From assembly GCA_002482765.1 (NCBI GenBank), contig DLGP01000029.1, positions 23,646 to 48,763 on the forward strand: a stretch of 25,118 nt of DNA, given 5' to 3'. The position numbers and the translations under genes were made by a program. Within the stretch, counting starts at the first letter, position 1. Each line of letters starts with the position of its first letter. Positions 1 through 7,817 of this stretch are shown here, piece after piece. The notes under the pieces are model-generated. The model did no database searches. It saw only the letters and a list, made by a program, of their open reading frames with translations, and was not told the DNA's origin. This stretch comes from Alphaproteobacteria bacterium UBA7691 (GTDB lineage Bacteria > Pseudomonadota > Alphaproteobacteria > Ferrovibrionales > Ferrovibrionaceae).

Positions 1-30
1 GCCAATTGCCGCCCGATAGAGACAGCGAAA

Positions 31-384
31 TCATTCCTCGCGCAGCAGTTTCAGCAACTGGCCGAGCCGCGCCTCGTCCAGCTTGCCGATCCGCTGCGCC
101 AGTTCATTGGCCAGCAAGGTGGCGCGCGGGCTTAAGCCCGCCGTGTCGATCACCACGCGCGGATGCGAGCGTTTGGCCAGATCGGCCAATGCTTCGGCAT
201 CATCCCAGATGATGTTGAAATAGCCGCAGACGCGCTGGATGAACAGCCAGCTTGGGCGACCACGATGGCCATGCTCGAGTGCCGACAGATAAGCCGCCGA
301 AACTCCCAGATCGGCAGCCATCTGCTTCAGCGTCAGCCCGTGCGTTTTGCGCAACTGGCGCAGCCTGGCGCCGAAGGGTGTCAT
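31..384 (-). CDS. XRE-family helix-turn-helix regulator
   Basis: A 117-residue DNA-binding protein. Residues about 5-60 form an XRE/Cro-type helix-turn-helix (RLRQLRKTHGLTLKQMAADL, then GVSAAYLSALEHG). The C-terminal half is short, charged and helical (LANELAQRIGKLDEARLGQLL), probably for dimerisation. There is no ligand-binding domain, so it may respond through a partner or only autoregulate. The stop is TGA at 33-31. The start at 384 follows the HTH closely, leaving no room for an extra domain. It is divergent from the solute-binding protein starting near 518, so it may control that gene; this is inference from position only. I found no clear palindrome in the shared upstream region. The family call is firm; the target is unknown. 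Confidence 0.85.
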   Translation of the reverse strand: MTPFGARLRQLRKTHGLTLKQMAADLGVSAAYLSALEHGHRGRPSWLFIQRVCGYFNIIWDDAEALADLAKRSHPRVVIDTAGLSPRATLLANELAQRIGKLDEARLGQLLKLLREE

Positions 385-431
385 GGCGGCAACGGATCCT
401 GTGATAACCGGAAATAGTATGCCCAGCGCTT

Positions 432-459
432 TTGCCTTCGCGCTGCTTCAGCCTATAGT
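432..459 (+). promoter_or_regulatory. candidate sigma70 promoter for the solute-binding protein
   Basis: TTGCCT at 432-437 and TATAGT at 454-459 are separated by 16 bp. This predicts a transcript start near 466, just before the in-frame ATG at 467 and about 50 nt before the ATG at 518. Seen by eye only, so it is a weak call. Confidence 0.35.
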
Positions 460-517
460 TCTGCCTATGGGAAGGCAATGGCAGCGCAATAACAGCGCCT
501 CCGCTTCGGCCAGCTTC

Positions 518-1330
518 ATGCGGCGGGCGATGCGATTTGCTGCCATGCTAATTGCCTTGTTGCTGCCGGTGCACGCCGCCCGCGCCGCCGATGTGACCGT
601 GGGCTTGCGCCTGGCGCCGCCCTATGTGATGGAAGCGGCGGATGGTTTCCTGACCGGGCTGGAATACGAGTTGGTGCGTGAAACTTTGCACCGCGCCGGC
701 CATCGCCTGGTGCCGCGCCTGCTCACTTTCAGCCGGCTGATCGAGGATTTCCGCCGCGGCGCCCTGCCAGCCTTTGCCCCGGCCCATGCCAACATGAATC
801 TACAGGGCTGCATCAGCGACGTGCTGCTGGTGTATCAGAATATCGGCCTCACGCTGCGACAGCGCGACCTGTTGGTGGAAAACATGCAACAACTGGGCGG
901 CCTGCGCATCATGGCCTTCCAGAATGCCCGCGCCCTGCTGCCCGGCCTGGGCGATGCCGTGCAAGGCAATCCCGATTATGTGGAAGTGGCAAATCAGATG
1001 CTACAGGTGCGGGCGCTGTTCTCACGCCGCGCTGATATCGTGTTGGCAGATCGCCGCCTGCTCTATGCGCTGATTGCAGCGCCGGATTCCGGCCTGCCTG
1101 CCGGCACGCCACTGCGTGAACATCTGCTGTTTGCACCAACGCCTTATAGTGTGGCTTTCGCCTCGGCTGAATTATGCCAGGATTTCAACCGTGCGCTGGC
1201 TGGCCTGCGCGCCAGCGGCGATTATGATCGACTGCTGCAACGGTATGATCCGCACCCGCTGGCCAATGGGCAGCAGCGCGGCGAATATCTGCCGCTGCTG
1301 CTGCCAACTTTGCGGCAATTACGCGGCTAG
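518..1330 (+). CDS. periplasmic solute-binding protein, family 3-like
   Basis: About 270 residues. From the ATG at 518 the protein begins with a clean Sec signal peptide (MRRAMRFAAMLIALLLPVHA, cleavage likely after ARA). The mature part begins ADVTVGLRLAPPYVMEAADG, followed by GLEYELVRETLHRAGH, the usual opening of amino-acid-type (SBP_bac_3) binding proteins. The reading frame stays open upstream to 347, and ATG 467 is an alternative start. I prefer 518 because only that start gives a normal-length signal peptide. No permease or ATPase gene is adjacent, so it may serve a distant transporter or act as a sensor subunit. Its 3' end overlaps the convergent DUF2817 gene by 12 bp. The ligand cannot be read from the sequence. 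Confidence 0.75.
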   Translation: MRRAMRFAAMLIALLLPVHAARAADVTVGLRLAPPYVMEAADGFLTGLEYELVRETLHRAGHRLVPRLLTFSRLIEDFRRGALPAFAPAHANMNLQGCISDVLLVYQNIGLTLRQRDLLVENMQQLGGLRIMAFQNARALLPGLGDAVQGNPDYVEVANQMLQVRALFSRRADIVLADRRLLYALIAAPDSGLPAGTPLREHLLFAPTPYSVAFASAELCQDFNRALAGLRASGDYDRLLQRYDPHPLANGQQRGEYLPLLLPTLRQLRG

Positions 1331-2419
1331 GCCAGCCCCCAGACCCACCAGGGCCTGCTGCTGGATTTCCAGCGCGCGCGGATAGCAGATATCGGCCCAG
1401 GATGGGTCTTCCGGATAAAACGCGGCGCGAATCTGGCGCTTGATGGCCTGCCCCTGTTCCGAGAACACATCGCCGCGCAGATGCAGCCAGTTATCGGCGA
1501 TCACCGATAGCCGCACCTGCTCGGAAGGCAATGTGCCAACCTCGATATTCACCGCCACGGTCACCGCCGGCTCGCAGAAGCGCGCGATGCCCATGCGCAG
1601 GTTGCCTTCGATGATCGGCGAATCCGATTGGCCCAGCGCCGGCGAAGTGACGGCATCGCCGAACCATTGCCGCGCCAGGCCCAACGCCTGCGAATCCGGC
1701 GCATGGCGGCAGATCAGTTCGGAATAGCCAAACGGCCCGAGTCCGGTATGGAAATCCACCACGGCAATGCGTTCGGCGCGAGACAGATAGCGCGTGCAGA
1801 CATCGCGGATCATGTGATGCGACCAGCAGGGCGCGGTGCCGCCATAAAAGATGCCATCGGCATGGCTGTGCTGGCCGCCAACAATCGCCGCATTGGCCGC
1901 CTTGGCGCCGACACGCTCATAATAGGCCTTGAGCTGTGCCTCGATGCCGCTGATCGCCGCCGCATCCCAGCTTTCGGGCAGCAGCCATTGCTGCACCTCG
2001 GCATAAGCCGGATTCTGCGGCGGCGTGGCGCCGCGCTCAAAGGCGATGAAATTGCGGTTGATATCCATGTTGTCTTCATTCACCCGGCGGCCCCAGGAGA
2101 AGCCATAAGGGTTGGAGGCATGGATATTGAGCAGGGCAACACCGGCCGGCAGCCGCGCGGCATGGCCATCGCGCAGCCAGCCAACCTGGATGCCGGATCC
2201 GTAATAGCCCTCGATGCCATGGGTGCCGGACACTGTGACCAGCACGGCGCGGGCATCACGCGGGCCGATCCAGGCCAGATCGGCAGCCAGGTCTTCGCCT
2301 TCAATACCCTTCAGCGGATGCGGCAGGCTTTCGATGCTGGCGCCGGCCTCGGCGGCAGCGGCAAGAAACTTGGCGCGCGCCGCAGCATAGCTCGGCGAGA
2401 AATGATCGTGATGGGTCAT
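1319..2419 (-). CDS. DUF2817 / M14-like zinc carboxypeptidase-fold protein
   Basis: A 366-residue protein of the DUF2817 family, a branch of the M14 metallopeptidase fold. Visible signatures are SGTHGIEGYYGSG near residues 64-76, where His67 and Glu70 are the expected zinc pair, ASNPYGFSWGRRVNEDNMDI followed by NRNF at 101-124, and a later VVDFHTGLGPFG supplying a third histidine. NIEVGTLP may hold the catalytic acid. There is no signal peptide, so it is cytoplasmic. The substrate of this family is not established; amide or ester hydrolysis of a small molecule is a reasonable guess. It lies 42 bp downstream of the GntR regulator on the same strand, so the two are probably cotranscribed, and it is convergent with the binding-protein gene on its other side. 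Confidence 0.8.
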   Translation of the reverse strand: MTHHDHFSPSYAAARAKFLAAAAEAGASIESLPHPLKGIEGEDLAADLAWIGPRDARAVLVTVSGTHGIEGYYGSGIQVGWLRDGHAARLPAGVALLNIHASNPYGFSWGRRVNEDNMDINRNFIAFERGATPPQNPAYAEVQQWLLPESWDAAAISGIEAQLKAYYERVGAKAANAAIVGGQHSHADGIFYGGTAPCWSHHMIRDVCTRYLSRAERIAVVDFHTGLGPFGYSELICRHAPDSQALGLARQWFGDAVTSPALGQSDSPIIEGNLRMGIARFCEPAVTVAVNIEVGTLPSEQVRLSVIADNWLHLRGDVFSEQGQAIKRQIRAAFYPEDPSWADICYPRALEIQQQALVGLGAGLAA

Positions 2420-2461
2420 GGCATATCCTGGTGCTGTGTGCTGGGTGTGGGGAAAGCGGTT

Positions 2462-3202
2462 TCAATCGCGGAAATAGCCAGGGTTTTGCGCCCGGATTTC
2501 CGCAGCAAAGGCTAGCGAGCGTGATAGATGCTCCCGCATCGCGCTGCTGGCAGCAGCCGGGTCGCCAGCGGCAATGGCTTCCACGATGGCGCTATGGTCC
2601 TGCAAGGTCTGCCGCACCTTGCCCGGCATCGGCAGATGCAGCCGGCGCAGCCGCTCGATATGGCCATTGCGGCGCTGCACCAGCGACACCAGATCGGGAA
2701 TGCCGGCCGCCTCATGCATCAGGCGGTGCATCAGCCGGTCCTGGCTGTTGAATTGCAGCAGGTCGTTGGCCTCGGCAAAGGCCTGCTGGGCGCGTATGGT
2801 CTGGCGCAGCCGCTCGATCAGTGCCGGATCAGGCTGACGCGCCAGATTATGCACCATTTCCACCTCAACCGCCCGGCGCAGGAATGAAGCCTGGCGGGCA
2901 TGGTCCAGGTCGATGCGGCTGACCCTTGTGGCATGCTGCGGGAAAACCTCGACCAGCGCCTCCTCTTCCAGGCGCATCAGCGCATCGCGGATCGGCGTGG
3001 AACTGAGGCCGAATTGCTGCTGCAATTCCTGGCGCGACAACGTGGTGCCGGGCGGCAATTCCAGCGCGATGATCTTTTCGCGCAGCAATTCAAACACCTG
3101 CGGCGCCGCGTGGCGGGTGCGGTCGCGCAGCGGGCTGAAATTGATCCCGGCCGGGGCGGCGGGGCTGCTCGGAATCGGGCTGCTCATGGCTGGCACTACC
3201 AT
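2462..3202 (-). CDS. GntR-family regulator, FCD (FadR-like) subfamily
   Basis: About 246 residues (241 if the ATG at 3187 is used; neither start has a strong ribosome binding site). The N-terminal winged helix is GntR-type (VFELLREKIIALELPPGTTL, then LSSTPIRDALMRLEEEALVE). The C-terminal half is an all-helical FCD ligand domain, with acidic and His residues that bind a metal in this family (SQDRLMHRLMHEAAG, and DHSAIVEAIAAGD followed by MREHL). FCD regulators usually sense organic or sugar acids. It is divergent from the Bug/dehydratase/RraA operon, whose promoter contains a perfect 16-bp palindrome, and I infer that it represses that operon. It probably also leads the two-gene minus-strand unit with the DUF2817 gene. 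Confidence 0.9.
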   Translation of the reverse strand: MVVPAMSSPIPSSPAAPAGINFSPLRDRTRHAAPQVFELLREKIIALELPPGTTLSRQELQQQFGLSSTPIRDALMRLEEEALVEVFPQHATRVSRIDLDHARQASFLRRAVEVEMVHNLARQPDPALIERLRQTIRAQQAFAEANDLLQFNSQDRLMHRLMHEAAGIPDLVSLVQRRNGHIERLRRLHLPMPGKVRQTLQDHSAIVEAIAAGDPAAASSAMREHLSRSLAFAAEIRAQNPGYFRD

Positions 3203-3227
3203 GCACCGGGCCAGCCTGTTTTGTAAA

Positions 3228-3256
3228 TTGACGCACTAATGCATTAGTGTTTTAAT
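3228..3256 (+). promoter_or_regulatory. sigma70 promoter of the Bug/dehydratase/RraA operon
   Basis: TTGACG at 3228-3233 and TTTAAT at 3251-3256 are exactly 17 bp apart, a near-ideal housekeeping promoter. The predicted transcript start is near 3263, about 23 nt before the ATG. A strong ribosome binding site, GGAGGA, lies at 3273-3278. Confidence 0.7.
3234..3249. promoter_or_regulatory. 16-bp perfect palindrome, likely GntR operator
   Basis: CACTAATGCATTAGTG is a perfect inverted repeat with no spacer. It fills the region between the -35 and -10 boxes of the promoter at 3228-3256, so a bound dimer should block RNA polymerase. It also lies 32 bp upstream of the divergent GntR gene, allowing autoregulation. 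Assignment to that GntR protein is inference from position. Confidence 0.7.
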
Positions 3257-3285
3257 GCGCAAAACAACAAACGGAGGAAACCATC

Positions 3286-4290
3286 ATGTCGATCTTGTCA
3301 CGGCGCGGCTTTGGCGCCTTGCTGCTGGGCGCCAGCGCGCTTTCCGGCCTGGTGCTGGCAAGCCTGCCCGGCACCACTTTTGCCGCCGGCTATCCCGAAC
3401 GCACCGCCACGGTGATCGTGCCATTTCCGCCCGGCGGCGCTTCCGACATCACCGGCCGCCAGCTTGCCGCCAAGCTGAGCGAATTGCTGGGCCAGCAATT
3501 CATTATCGACAACCGCGCTGGCGCCAATGGCTCGGTGGGGGCCGGCGCCCTGAAACAGGCCAAGCCGGATGGCTACACCCTGCTGGTTGGCTCAATCGGC
3601 GTCTATGCCATCAATCCGGCCCTGTTCAAGGATCTGCGCTACGATCCGCTGAAGGATTTTGACCTGCTGACCGTGGCGGTGCGCACACCGAATGTGCTGG
3701 TGGCCAACCCGAATTTCCCGGCCAACAATGTGCAGGAACTGATCGCGCATCTGAAGAAGAACCCCGACAAGGTGTCGTTTGCTTCCTCCGGCACCGGCTC
3801 GTCGGACCACCTGACCGCCGCGCTGTTTCTGCAAAAAACCGGTACCAGCGGCGTGCATGTACCCTACAAGGGCGGCGGGCCGGCCATCACCGACCTGATC
3901 GGCGGCCATGCCGATGTGTCGTTCCAGAATCTCGGCGCCATTGCCGGCCATGTCAAAGCCGGCAAGCTGAAAGCCCTGGCGGTGACTGCCGACAAGCGCA
4001 ATCCGGCCCTGCCCGACGGCGTGCCGACCATGGCGGAAGCCGGCGTGAAGGAAGTGGAGGTCTATTCCTGGCAGGCGGCAGCGGCGCCCAAGGGCCTGCC
4101 GGCGGATGTGAAGGCCAAGCTGGAAGGCGCCATGATCCAGGCGCTGAATGCCCCCGAAGTGAAAGCTAAGTTCAACGATATCGGCTTTGACGTGGTGGCG
4201 AACAGTTCAAAGGATTTTGAGAAATTCCTGGTTGATGAGATCGGACGCTGGAAAACCGTGATCGAGACCGGCAAGATTCAGCCTGACTAA
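3286..4290 (+). CDS. Bug-family tripartite tricarboxylate transporter binding protein
   Basis: A 334-residue periplasmic binding protein of the Bug/TctC family. The family pattern is clear: YPERTATVIVPFPPGGASDI, then DNRAGANGSVGAGALKQAKP and DGYTLLVG, and GTGSSDHLTAALFLQKTG with HVPYKGGGPAITDLIGGHAD. The N-terminus has a twin-arginine signature (SRRGFGALL, Arg6-Arg7) before a hydrophobic stretch, so export may go through Tat; the mature protein probably begins near AAGYPERT. Bug ligands are usually carboxylates. No TctA/TctB membrane genes are present, so this is an orphan binding protein that would need membrane partners elsewhere. It is the first gene of the operon and is followed by a G/C-rich hairpin before the dehydratase. 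Confidence 0.92.
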   Translation: MSILSRRGFGALLLGASALSGLVLASLPGTTFAAGYPERTATVIVPFPPGGASDITGRQLAAKLSELLGQQFIIDNRAGANGSVGAGALKQAKPDGYTLLVGSIGVYAINPALFKDLRYDPLKDFDLLTVAVRTPNVLVANPNFPANNVQELIAHLKKNPDKVSFASSGTGSSDHLTAALFLQKTGTSGVHVPYKGGGPAITDLIGGHADVSFQNLGAIAGHVKAGKLKALAVTADKRNPALPDGVPTMAEAGVKEVEVYSWQAAAAPKGLPADVKAKLEGAMIQALNAPEVKAKFNDIGFDVVANSSKDFEKFLVDEIGRWKTVIETGKIQPD

Positions 4291-4301
4291 GCCGGGACAA
4301 T

Positions 4302-4327
4302 CCGGCGGGGCCACCACGCCCCGCCGG
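4302..4327 (+). terminator. intercistronic G/C hairpin after the Bug gene
   Basis: Arms CCGGCGGGGC (4302-4311) and GCCCCGCCGG (4318-4327) pair perfectly over 10 bp around the loop CACCAC. No T-run follows, so it is more likely an mRNA-stabilising or attenuating structure than a full terminator. It would favour the binding-protein message over the downstream genes. Confidence 0.6.
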
Positions 4328-4347
4328 CTACAAAAAAGAGTAAGCAT

Positions 4348-6120
4348 ATGAGCACCAGCCAGCCCCAGAACACGCCCGAAACGGGCCATCCGCGCAAGAC
4401 GCCCGAACAACTGCGCTCGGCGCGCTGGTTCGGGCCTGACGATTTGCGCAGCTTCGGCCATCGTTCGCGCTTCCGCCAGATGGGCTACGCGCCCGAGGAA
4501 TGGCAGGGCCGGCCGCTGATCGCCATCGTCAACACCTGGTCTGACATCAATCCCTGCCATGCGCATTTTAAACACCGCGTGGAGGATGTGCGGCGCGGCA
4601 TCCTGATGGCCGGCGGCCTGCCGATTGAATTGCCGGCGATTTCGGTGTCGGAGAATTTTGTCAAACCCACCACCATGTTGTATCGCAACCTGCTGGCGAT
4701 GGAGACCGAGGAATTGCTGCGCAGCCATCCGGTGGATGGCGCCATCCTGATGGGCGGCTGCGACAAATCCACCCCCGGCCTGCTGATGGGCGCCACTTCG
4801 GCCGGCCTGCCCTTCATCTATGTGCCGGCCGGGCCGATGTTGCGCGGCAACTGGCAGGGCAAGATCCTCGGCTCCGGCTCGGATGGCTGGAAATACTGGG
4901 ACGAGCGCCGCGCCGGCAATCTCAGTGAAGCCGACTGGAATGCCATCGAGGCCGGCATTGCGCGCAGCTATGGCACCTGCATGACCATGGGCACTGCCGC
5001 CACCATGATGGCGATTGCCGAAAGCATCGGTGTCACCCTGCCCGGCGCCTCGTCGATTCCGGCCGCCGATTCCAGCCATATCCGCATGTGCAGCGATGCC
5101 GGCCGGCGTGTGGTGGAGATGGTGTGGGAAGACCTGACCCCCAGCCGCATCCAGAGCCATGCCGCCTACAAGAATGCCATTGCGGTGGCGATGGCGATGG
5201 GCTGTTCCACCAATGCCATCATCCATCTGATTGCCATGGCGCGCCGCGCCGGCTGCGATATCGGCCTGGAGGATTTTGAAACCGCCTCGCGCCGGGTGCC
5301 GGTGATCGCCAATATCCGGCCCTCCGGCGAGCAATATCTGATGGAAGATTTTTTCTATGCCGGCGGCCTGCCGGCGCTGATGACACGCATCACCAGCCAG
5401 CTCGATCTGACCACGCTGACCGTGACCGGCAAAACGCTGGGCGAGAATATTGCCGGCGCGCGTGTGTTCAACGACGACGTGATCCGCAGCACGGAAAACC
5501 CGCTTTACCGCGAGGGCGCGCTGGCGGTGCTGAAGGGCAACCTGGCGCCCGATGGCTGCGTGATCAAACCGAGCGCCTGCGCGCCGAAATTCCTCAAACA
5601 TCGTGGCCCGGCGCTGGTGTTTGACAATTACCCGGCGATGAAAAAGGCCACTGACGACGAAAACCTGGCTGTGACCGAGGATCATGTGCTGATCCTGCGT
5701 AATGCCGGCCCGCTGGGCGGCCCTGGCATGCCGGAATGGGGCATGCTGCCGATCCCGAAGAAGCTGCTGAAACAGGGCGTGCGCGACATGGTGCGGCTAT
5801 CGGATGCGCGCATGAGCGGCACCTCCTATGGCGCCTGCATCCTGCATGTGGCGCCGGAAAGTTATATCGGCGGGCCGCTGGCGCTGGTGCGTAATGGCGA
5901 CATGATCGAACTGGATGTGGATGGCCGCAGCATCCATCTGGATGTGCCGGATGATGAACTGGCGCGCCGCCGCGCAGCTTGGATGCCGCCGCAGCCACGC
6001 TATGAACGCGGCTATGGCTGGATGTTCAGCCGCCATATCAAACAGGCCGACCAGGGCTGCGATTTTGATTTCCTGGAAACCGGCTTTGGCCGCCCGGTGC
6101 CGGAACCGGATATTTTCTGA
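4348..6120 (+). CDS. IlvD/Edd-family sugar-acid dehydratase
   Basis: A 590-residue Fe-S dehydratase that removes water from a 2,3-dihydroxy acid to give a 2-keto-3-deoxy acid. The three cluster cysteines are visible: Cys70 in DINPCHAH, Cys138 in MGGCDKSTPG and Cys211 in YGTCMTMGTA. Lys140 is the expected Mg-binding carbamylated lysine, and DARMSGTSYGACILHVAPE carries the catalytic serine region. The opening RSARWFGPDDLRSFGHRSR and the length match the L-arabinonate/D-xylonate dehydratase branch better than biosynthetic IlvD. It follows the Bug gene after a 57-bp gap containing a hairpin and is followed by the RraA-like gene 20 bp later. The substrate is therefore probably a sugar acid, but which one cannot be read from the sequence. 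All active-site residues I can identify are intact. Confidence 0.92.
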   Translation: MSTSQPQNTPETGHPRKTPEQLRSARWFGPDDLRSFGHRSRFRQMGYAPEEWQGRPLIAIVNTWSDINPCHAHFKHRVEDVRRGILMAGGLPIELPAISVSENFVKPTTMLYRNLLAMETEELLRSHPVDGAILMGGCDKSTPGLLMGATSAGLPFIYVPAGPMLRGNWQGKILGSGSDGWKYWDERRAGNLSEADWNAIEAGIARSYGTCMTMGTAATMMAIAESIGVTLPGASSIPAADSSHIRMCSDAGRRVVEMVWEDLTPSRIQSHAAYKNAIAVAMAMGCSTNAIIHLIAMARRAGCDIGLEDFETASRRVPVIANIRPSGEQYLMEDFFYAGGLPALMTRITSQLDLTTLTVTGKTLGENIAGARVFNDDVIRSTENPLYREGALAVLKGNLAPDGCVIKPSACAPKFLKHRGPALVFDNYPAMKKATDDENLAVTEDHVLILRNAGPLGGPGMPEWGMLPIPKKLLKQGVRDMVRLSDARMSGTSYGACILHVAPESYIGGPLALVRNGDMIELDVDGRSIHLDVPDDELARRRAAWMPPQPRYERGYGWMFSRHIKQADQGCDFDFLETGFGRPVPEPDIF

Positions 6121-6140
6121 ACTGAGCAGGATTACACAGC

Positions 6141-6860
6141 ATGCCGTTGAAACCCGAGACCCGCGCCAAGCTCCAGACCGTGAGCACACCCACCATTGCC
6201 ACCGCGCTGTACAAACGCGGCCTGCGCAACCAAGTGATCCAGGATGTGGCGCCGCTTAACCCCGCCCTGCCGACCATGGTGGGCGAGGCCTTCACCCTGC
6301 GCTACATGCCGGCGCGCGAAGACCTCAATCCGATCACGGTGTTTCAGAACCCGGAGCATCCGCAGCGCAAGGCGGTGGAAATCTGCCCGCCCGGCTGCGT
6401 GCTGGTGATGGATAGCCGCAAGGATGCCCGCGCCGCCTCGGCCGGCGGCATCCTGATCTCGCGCCTGATGGTGCGCGGCGTGGCCGGCGTGGTGACGGAT
6501 GGCGGCTTCCGCGATTCCGCCGAGATCGCCCGGCTCAGCATCCCGGCCTTCCACAGCCGGCCCTCGGCGCCGACCAACCTGACCCTGCACCAGGCCATCG
6601 ACATCAATGTGCCGATCGGCTGTGGCGATGCACCGGTTTTCCCCGGCGACGTGATTGTGGGCGATGCCGATGGCGTGATCGTGATCCCGCAGGACATCGC
6701 CGACGAGATCGCCGACGAGACGGTGGAAATGACCGCGTTTGAGGATTTTGTCACCGACATGGTGCAAAACCATGGCCGCTCGATCCGCGGCCTCTACCCC
6801 GCCACCGACCCGCAGACCAAAGTGGATTTCGCCGCCTGGCGCAAGGAACGCGGGCGGTAA
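6141..6860 (+). CDS. RraA-like / HMG-CHA aldolase-fold protein
   Basis: A 239-residue member of the RraA/Dimethylmenaquinone-methyltransferase-like family, which includes true RNase E inhibitors and class II pyruvate aldolases such as HMG/CHA aldolase. It has the GVVTDGGFRD motif, whose Arg-Asp pair is used for substrate and metal in the aldolases, and the usual closing part GDVIVGDADGVIVIPQDIAD. Members linked to IlvD/Edd dehydratases are routinely labelled ribonuclease activity regulators. Here the operon context favours a metabolic role, perhaps cleavage or decarboxylation of the keto acid made upstream. That is inference. It is the last gene of the operon and is followed by a 14-bp hairpin. 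Confidence 0.85.
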   Translation: MPLKPETRAKLQTVSTPTIATALYKRGLRNQVIQDVAPLNPALPTMVGEAFTLRYMPAREDLNPITVFQNPEHPQRKAVEICPPGCVLVMDSRKDARAASAGGILISRLMVRGVAGVVTDGGFRDSAEIARLSIPAFHSRPSAPTNLTLHQAIDINVPIGCGDAPVFPGDVIVGDADGVIVIPQDIADEIADETVEMTAFEDFVTDMVQNHGRSIRGLYPATDPQTKVDFAAWRKERGR

Positions 6861-6895
6861 GCATTCGAAATCACAATAATTATTGCGCGAAGCGA

Positions 6896-6927
6896 AATAT
6901 TTCAGCCGAGTTTTCGGCTGAAATATT
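6896..6927 (+). terminator. 14-bp AT-rich hairpin downstream of the RraA-like gene
   Basis: AATATTTCAGCCGA (6896-6909) and TCGGCTGAAATATT (6914-6927) pair perfectly around the loop GTTT. It lies 35 bp after the operon's last stop codon. It lacks a trailing T-run, so transcription termination is likely but not certain. A second perfect palindrome, CAATAATTATTG, lies just before it at 6874-6885. Confidence 0.55.
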
Positions 6928-7014
6928 CAGGCGCAGGATTATAACTCGCTATATTTCAAATAACCGCTATGATGAATTTCTGGCATATATCTGCCAATAG
7001 AAAGCGTGAATATT

Positions 7015-7212
7015 ATGACTTCGTCACAAAATCACACTCAGCCTGCCAAATCGAATGTTCTTTCCAATCTCGACAAGCGTGTTGCCGATGGTGTTATCGC
7101 CGCCAAGGCACTTGAGCAGGCCAAGCATGCGCTGACTGCGCCGGCTGCCGGCCTGCCGCTGCCGCTTATCGGCCCGGCCATGCCGGGTGATAACCGCAAC
7201 GCCAAGCAATAA
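7015..7212 (+). CDS. small hypothetical protein
   Basis: Possible 65-residue protein starting at ATG 7015 (a GTG at 7006 is in frame, but AGAAAG at about 6999-7004 is better placed for 7015). It has a polar N-terminus, a short amphipathic helix (SNLDKRVADGVIAAKALEQA) and a Pro/Gly-rich tail. I recognise no family. The codon pattern is only partly like the neighbouring genes, and the upstream DNA is AT-rich. If it is not real, 6861-7413 is a 553-bp gap holding only the hairpin, the small palindrome and no other feature I can see. Confidence 0.4.
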   Translation: MTSSQNHTQPAKSNVLSNLDKRVADGVIAAKALEQAKHALTAPAAGLPLPLIGPAMPGDNRNAKQ

Positions 7213-7413
7213 CCGGGGCGGGGGCTGAGCCGGCGATTGGGCAACCGACGCCCGTTCGCCCCCATTCTCGCCCACCCCACGGGGTTCGGCGACGATGCGG
7301 CCGGTGCTTTCGCCGCCTGACTGCCGTTCGCAAGTTCCGGCAATTGGCCTGCGCGATCCCGGCCGCATTGCGGTTTATTCCGCCCTTTTCCTTCTTTTCA
7401 TGGAGCCCACATC

Positions 7414-7779
7414 ATGACTTCGCTGCTTGATAACAAGACCCTGTCCTGGCAGGACCGCGCCCTGATCCGCTGGAATAACATCCGGCCCGCCGCCCTGGCG
7501 TTGGCGATTGGCCTGGTGGCCGGGCCGCTGATCTCAAATTACATGGGCTGGCAGATGACGCGCGGCAATGCCGAACGGCAGATCAGCGCCAGCGGCGTGC
7601 AGCAGCAGGCCATGGTTTGCGCCGCCCTGGCCCGCAATGCCAATCCCGATGCCGCCAGTCTGGGCTGGGCGCCGCGCAACGAACTGGCCGAGAAATTTGC
7701 CGTGTTGCCGGGCCGCGACAGCGCTGCGATGGGCGTGGCCAATGCCTGTTCGCAAATGCTGGCCGAGGCAAAATCCTGA
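7414..7779 (+). CDS. hypothetical single-pass membrane protein
   Basis: A 121-residue protein with one clear membrane segment near residues 24-46 (RPAALALAIGLVAGPLISNY), preceded by a short charged tail and followed by a soluble domain of about 75 residues with two cysteines (MVCAALARNAN and ANACSQMLAEA). GGAG at 7402-7405 sits 8 nt before the ATG and supports this start. I recognise no family. Its neighbours are another orphan small gene and the Fic cassette, so the context gives no role. A weak stem (AAATCC 7771-7776 with GGATTT 7785-7790) spans its stop codon. Confidence 0.65.
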   Translation: MTSLLDNKTLSWQDRALIRWNNIRPAALALAIGLVAGPLISNYMGWQMTRGNAERQISASGVQQQAMVCAALARNANPDAASLGWAPRNELAEKFAVLPGRDSAAMGVANACSQMLAEAKS

Positions 7780-7817
7780 TCCCGGGATTTCTGCCGGCTA
7801 TTTTGGCGTGATGTTTG

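Noticed and set aside
4207..5685. Long 492-codon minus-strand open frame across the dehydratase gene
   Set aside because: It is antisense to a dehydratase with all catalytic motifs, is rich in His/Gly/Ala as expected of a high-GC shadow frame, and has no recognisable domain.
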